Part shown: one piece after another, positions 61,500 through 64,000 of the stretch
How positions within the stretch are numbered: position 1 is the first letter of the stretch
How the letters are laid out: the number at the start of each line of letters is the position of its first letter
Assembly: GCA_022747635.1 (NCBI GenBank)
Contig: JAKTNV010000042.1
Coordinates: 2,802,501 to 2,866,500, forward strand
Direction of reading: 5' to 3'
From: Hetaerina americana
Lineage: Eukaryota; Arthropoda; Insecta; Odonata; Calopterygidae
Length of the DNA stretch: 64,000 nucleotides
The notes under the pieces: generated by a model
The model's database searches: none
The model's input: only the letters and a program-made list of their open reading frames with translations
Told to the model about the DNA's origin: nothing
Translations under genes and position numbers: made by a program

Positions 61500-61838
61500 A
61501 TGGAGCGCACCGTCAAGCAACGCTACGCTGTGATGTCTTGCATTGAACTCGGGAAATCCTCGTCGGAGACCCTTGAACTCATTAAACAGGCTTATGGGGA
61601 TGATGCCTGAAGCCGCACAAGAGTTTTTGAGTGGTACAAAATGTTTAAGGAAGGCCGGGAGCTCGTAGAGGACGAGCACCGCGTCGGACGTCCTACGACC
61701 GCTCGAACCGATGCTCAGGGGGGCAAAGTGAAAAACGCTTTAACTCTGTCAAGCGTTTAACCATCGCCCTTATCAGTGAGGAGACCGGCCTTTCAGTCGG
61801 AACCGTCCACTCTTGTAACAGAGGATCTTGCTTGCTTG
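61500..61838 (+). pseudogene. decayed mariner transposase, N-terminal part
   Basis: Starts at an ATG (61500): MERTVKQRYAVMSCIELGKS. Then a TGA stop falls at 61606-61608, followed by RTRVFEWYKMFKEGREL and EDEHRVGRPTTARTD, a clear HTH_48-type mariner DNA-binding region. After one frame change it continues NSVKRLTIALISEETGLSVG and TVHS, and after another VTEDLA. The catalytic domain is absent. Its sequence differs clearly from the intact mariner at 21.3-22.6 kb, so it is a separate mariner lineage. It is dead: one stop, two frameshifts and a 3' truncation. Confidence 0.8.
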
Positions 61839-62849
61839 CACTAAGTAATGAATACTGCTCGAGTTTTTCTTTGACATAAGCTTCAGTTAAATCTTTGAAA
61901 GATTTTATTTTGAAATGATTGCGTAGGTAATAAAGCAAGGACATGAAATCTTTTTATATAACTATATGAAATCTTAACAAATAATATTTACGATTATAAA
62001 AATAAAATTGTTGCCTTTTGGAAAAATTTCCACTCAATATATTACAATTTGAGAATACAGCCAAAATTAATCAAACTCGCATATTATGGGAAATTCTCGA
62101 TTCATGTGATCAATAATTTGTAAAAATTATACCATACTCTCATCTTGTTTTTAGAGTAAAACGTGCGTAGTCAATTGGAACGTCCTTTCCCTTTTAAAAT
62201 CAACCAGAAAAAAGTAAATAAGTTCACATAGAAAATTCGAAGAATTGGCTCATATTTTGCTGTCTTTTGCATGAAAACTAATACCAATAAATAATTGTAC
62301 ATTTAGTTTTTTCCTATGCTCAATACAAGTATACAATTTCATTGAGTAATTAACTAAAATTTCTAATGGAGAAAGATTAATAATGGACTGGAAAATTGCT
62401 ACTTACCTTATGACGCCAGTTCTTAAATCCTATCTCAAACAGTATGTGAATGGAGGAAATCTGGAAGAAAATAAAATGAATTAAATCAAAAATAATTTAT
62501 GCAGAAAATATAGCATCCCCTGTAAGTTTCCATTAACTTCACGACTTGCAAACATAATACGATTATATAAATATCGAATATGATAATTATATGATGGGAT
62601 AACTCCATTACCTTTCCTCGAGAACGGTTTCCAAAAAAATGGAATTTTAGCTAAAGGAATGCATGCATATATTTCCAGAATTTCAAGCAGGAGGAATTGC
62701 AATCTAAGTTATTATTTTTTGCCCTTTCCAAATGGCAGAATCGATGCACGAATCGTTCATCGGACTTTTTACTAATGGCGGCAGCGTTTCACTTTCACCG
62801 ACATCAACGGAGAATGAATCCTTAGCTTCGCATCCTTACTTTAGCCATC
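61839..62849. other. AT-rich non-coding stretch
   Basis: Nothing recognised. Confidence 0.5.
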
Positions 62850-63250
62850 AATTCCGAACCGGAGGATTTTGACAAGTCCTCCCGCTCTGAAGTGGAAAGC
62901 GCATGGGGGAGGCGGGGAAAATGGAGTTGGAACGACCCCGCTGGAGCCGTTGCTCATACTAAAAGGCAAACACCGCCTCCCTCTGGCAACCACCCTCTTT
63001 CTCTCTGTCAGTCTTGCTTTGCAGGCCCCGGGCCTAATTATCAATCATCGGGTGGCGAGATAGAAGAGGAAAATAAGAGGACCGTGTCCATTTCACAATC
63101 CGTGATAGTTGGGAGCCGGAATGTCTGACCCGCCCGCTTCTTCACTTCTGAAGAAGTAGCCGGCCGGTCCCTCCTCCACTCTCTCTTTCTCCCCTCGAAT
63201 CCTCCTTCCCACTCCATGGACGGAGATGAACCATATCTTTGTGGTAAAGA
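62850..63250. other. GC-richer island
   Basis: Moderate GC and CpG, with an 8-bp hairpin CTTCTTCA-CTTC-TGAAGAAG near 63138-63157 and C/T-rich sequence to 63220. Overlapping frames on both strands have no motifs. Confidence 0.3.
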
Positions 63251-63576
63251 CACATAAGGTGAAGCCGGGATGCCTAATCGAGAGTGGAGAAAAGTCTCGG
63301 CTCACCTTTTAGTGCAGTGTACAGATCGATTCTTTTTTACACATTAATTATATTACCCAGGAGATGTAATGGTCAAGAGGAGTGACTGATTAAAGCGTTA
63401 TGGTAAGTGAGATCTTATTACAGGTTACTTTCTCACAGGAACGCATTCGAAGACCTCATTATGCTGTTTTGTCCATCTCTAACTTTCTTTTAGAATAGAG
63501 GTGGTTTGCTAACATCTCGCAAATCTGAAAAATACCAACGACTTACGTTAAAATGAACTCGGGATTTTATTATTTC

Positions 63577-63815
63577 TGGTAATATACCAGTTACGGTAGG
63601 TTTTGGGAGGAAACGAGCTATCTAGCGGTACAGTGACAATTTCCTTAACTCTCTCTTAACAAAATACAACCTAACATCCAACATCATAATAAGATTCTCT
63701 ACAATTCCTAACATTGTTTTCCTCCGTCCATTCCGTCCAGCATCCCCACCCCTTCCTCTCTTGTCTAACATTCTCTCCGTATTACAGTCTTCAACATTCC
63801 AAAACGGCCTAAGAA
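63577..63815 (-). mobile_element. 5'-truncated, diverged RTE 3' end
   Basis: On the minus strand it lines up with the last ~240 bases of the full RTE element. Shared features are ATGTTGAAGACTGT, GATGTTAGGTTGTATTTTGTT against GATATTGTGTTTTGTT, and the terminal AAAACCTACC-GTAACTGG-TATATTACC. It contains the end of the coding region and the 3' untranslated region only. The divergence is clear, so it is an old copy. Confidence 0.75.
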
Positions 63816-63870
63816 CAAGGCCGAAAGCTTAAACTATCTGAAATATGAGTGTCCTTTTATGTATATATGT
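63816..63870. other. spacer between two RTE 3' ends
   Basis: About 55 bases not matched to the RTE element. Confidence 0.5.
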
Positions 63871-63897
63871 ATGTTTATATATATATATATATATATT
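63871..63897. repeat. (TA)n tail of right-edge RTE copy
   Basis: TA array abutting the 3' terminus of the minus-strand RTE copy that follows, with TTATTTATTA between. Confidence 0.85.
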
Positions 63898-63907
63898 ATT
63901 TATTATT

Positions 63908-64000
63908 AGGTAATCTACCAGTTAAGGTAGGTTTTTGGATGGACATAATTACTAATTAAATAATTTGTGACCCCTAGCAAAACACAACATCCTACTTTAC
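63908..64000 (-). mobile_element. 3' end of a further RTE copy, continuing past the window
   Basis: The minus strand reads AGTAGGATGTTGTGTTTTGC, then TGTCCATCCAAAAACCTACC, TTAACTGGTAGATTACC and an AT-rich tail. This matches the 3' untranslated region and hairpin end of the RTE element at 8797-8895. It is closer to the full copy than the neighbour at 63.6-63.8 kb. The coding region would lie beyond base 64000. Confidence 0.85.

Overview
This is a 64 kb piece of an AT-rich, intron- and repeat-rich animal genome. It is most likely an arthropod, probably an insect. That guess rests on the mix of elements seen: a full-length RTE-clade LINE of the endonuclease-reverse transcriptase type, a Jockey/CR1-type LINE, a Penelope-like element (PLE), mariner transposons, tRNA-derived SINEs and long (TA)n microsatellites. 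I cannot name the species. There are no operons, Shine-Dalgarno-led genes, rRNA genes or CRISPR arrays. I could not recognise any host protein-coding gene with confidence. What can be firmly read is almost all transposable element.

Layout. 1-5392: AT-rich non-coding DNA with two weak coding-like pockets (730-880 and 3520-3990). 5393-5530: a (TA)n tract that runs straight into a complete RTE element (5531-8906, tail to 8942) with an unbroken 991-residue endonuclease/reverse transcriptase. 8943-21287: non-coding, broken by GC- and purine-rich islands near 10.2, 12.3, 15.2-15.7 and 20.7 kb, and by an exon-like block at 14.9-15.1 kb. 21288-22619: a complete mariner with matched terminal inverted repeats, TA target duplications and an intact transposase on the minus strand. 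24487-25658: a 5'-truncated PLE on the minus strand. It has a GIY-YIG nuclease reading frame lying between two ~108-bp direct repeats, each carrying a hammerhead-ribozyme-like core, and a SINE-like sequence lies inside it. 27780-28510: a CpG-rich island with a possible short first coding exon. 40836-43458: a 5'-truncated Jockey/CR1-type LINE broken by a frameshift at a T9 run. 52491-52955: a tRNA-derived SINE sandwiched between (TA)n tracts. 54780-55640 and 58700-59320: further GC-rich islands. 61500-61838: the decayed N-terminal part of a second mariner lineage. 63577-63815 and 63898-64000: two more RTE 3' ends on the minus strand. The body of the last one lies beyond the right edge.

How the parts relate. 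The RTE element, its right-edge relative and the SINE all end in a short hairpin followed by a (TA)-type tail. This fits the SINE borrowing RTE machinery. The RTE and mariner copies look intact enough to be recent or potentially active. The Jockey-type LINE, the PLE, the second mariner and one RTE copy are dead. The most unusual element is the PLE, whose two hammerhead-like repeats flank the nuclease frame on the same strand.
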